DNA of 64,000 nt from Campylorhamphus procurvoides (taxonomy: Eukaryota > Chordata > Aves > Passeriformes > Dendrocolaptidae), in contig WBMV01005969.1 in the NCBI GenBank assembly GCA_013396655.1, positions 1,087,534 through 1,151,533 on the forward strand, in the 5' to 3' direction. The position numbers and the translations under genes are program-made. Below the pieces are notes generated by a model that ran no database searches, had not been told where the DNA came from, and worked only from the letters and a program-made list of their open reading frames with translations. This document shows, in pieces, positions 62,720 to 64,000 of the stretch. The stretch's first letter is position 1, and each line of letters opens with the position of its first letter.

Positions 62720-64000
62720 TGAGATCCCTACCAACCTAAGCTTTTCTGAGTGTGCTTCTCAAAATAAAAATAGCTGATGTTATAGTCCTGCAAGGAACTA
62801 TGGAATCATAATGAATATGAGCCATCAGTGTGGCTAAGAAGGCCAGTGGTATCCTGGTTTGTATCAGAAAAATGAGGCTGGAAGAACCAGAGCAGTGATT
62901 GTCCACCTATACTGTATATTATAGATTATAGTTTCCTTTTGCATATATATTTGAAATATTGGTCTCCAACAGGGAGAGCATCTTATACTGGTTCTGATAA
63001 TGGTTATAAAATAGTGAGGTGTTATATCACTTTTAGACTTTGCTGAATCACTGTCAGTCACTGTTAATACCTAGCATAGGGACACTTTTCTTAATAACCA
63101 GAAAAATTCCTTTAATTCTGAAAAAACAGTACATCATTGGATTGCTCTCATTAAATTTGTTAGAGCCATTCACCTGCTGATTTATGTCGCCCACAAAAGT
63201 CACTGTATTTCTTAGAAAATACTCCAAAGTGATGTAACTGTGCATGTTTTCCCCAGTCATCGCTATACCAATACACTGACATACATAAAAAACAAACGAA
63301 AACCAAACTCAATGACTATTACTCATTGTCATTAACCTATTCTTTATCTGTGCAGGCAGTCCCAAGATACCAACACAGTCTTGTCTAGTACACAAAAAGG
63401 TCCATGGCAGACATGAACATTCGATATCTACCCCTAATCCCCTGCCACATTCATTATATATCTTCCAATGTCTGCCGAAATTTCCTCTTATAACAGGTAA
63501 GTCTGGTTTTCCCCAGAGCAAATAGCATGCCATATGATGGGTGAAAAAATACAAAATAAAAGCATTAAAGTATTAATAATATATTAAAAAGTGTGATGTA
63601 GGCACCTGAAATTCATTTCCTGGTTTGGGCACTTCTATACACCTGAGTGCTTGCAGTGATGATAACAAAATTGATACTGCTTTGGGTTATGGGCATGTCC
63701 ATGTGCAGATGCATGTCAGGGCTTCTGTTACCTGACCCTGTTCTCCATTAAGGCTGAAAATCTTAATTCAACCTCTTCTTAATATGTGCTTGTCAGTCTT
63801 TTAACTCACGACAATATACTCTTCCCTGAAGAATCATTCCTCAAACAATACAATGCATGCAACCGTCTCCTGTGAAATGTTTCCTGCCTTTTATAAGTAC
63901 TGTAACATGAACATATATAGCAAAAAAACCCATAAAGTATAAAAAATGTAAAATCATGCAGGAAGAGTTCATTGACCTAGCAGCTTTGCAGCCTGACACT

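Larger units (their letters stand above)
44155..64000. other. Non-coding DNA, no gene seen
   Basis: Almost 20 kb without a gene I can support. Two short minus-strand stretches (49270-49473 and 54381-54640) have protein-like composition and are discussed as findings. A 164-codon frame at 44166-44660 starts at the CR1 edge and looks like chance. The stretch 55000-58000 is nearly frame-free and AT-rich. G+C-richer patches are at 44930-45540, 49300-49600, 54350-54640 and 60250-60480. Confidence 0.75.

Noticed and set aside
1..64000. CRISPR array, operon, phage or plasmid system
   Set aside because: No regularly spaced repeats, no ribosome-binding-site-led gene series, and clear avian retroelements show this is vertebrate DNA.

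Overview
The window looks like nuclear DNA of a bird. The main reason is four fragments of the avian CR1 LINE. Their 3' ends carry the characteristic tail of short ATTCTGTG/ATTCTATG units and the 'ggttggaagggacc' block, or its reverse complement. AT-rich, CpG-poor background DNA, long introns-or-intergenic style sequence, and scattered A/C-rich and GT-rich simple tracts agree with this. I cannot narrow it to an order; several solo LTRs would suit a songbird, but that is inference.

I could not support any protein-coding gene, rRNA or tRNA. Open frames are short (longest 184 codons), lack recognisable domains, overlap each other on both strands, and are what chance gives in 64 kb. The window is best read as an intergenic gene desert or the inside of a very large intron.

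Layout: 1-97 is the 3' end of a plus-strand CR1. 98-5177 is unique non-coding DNA with two GT-rich simple repeats. 5178-5500 is a minus-strand CR1. 5501-10977 is AT-rich non-coding DNA with one very old CR1-like tail. 10983-11457, 13259-13811 and 26113-26698 are three solo LTRs of endogenous retroviruses. Each has TG...CA ends, a perfect target-site duplication of 4 or 5 bp, a TATA-like box and a poly(A) signal, and no viral coding sequence between or beside them. The last one is still CpG-dense and keeps a perfect 10-bp terminal inverted repeat, so it is probably the youngest. 13816-26108 holds several perfect or near-perfect inverted repeats, a possible conserved non-coding element near 15.8-16.3 kb, and a faint tRNA-promoter-like SINE remnant near 20.4 kb. 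35871-36105 (minus) and 43845-44154 (plus) are two further CR1 3' ends. The rest, to 64000, is non-coding with small tandem duplications.

Nothing here works together as a pathway. What can be read is a history of retroelement insertion, followed by LTR-LTR recombination that removed the proviral bodies, in otherwise slowly changing host DNA. Any host function would have to lie in regulatory elements, and two candidate stretches are flagged. I did not find evidence of a novel multi-gene system.
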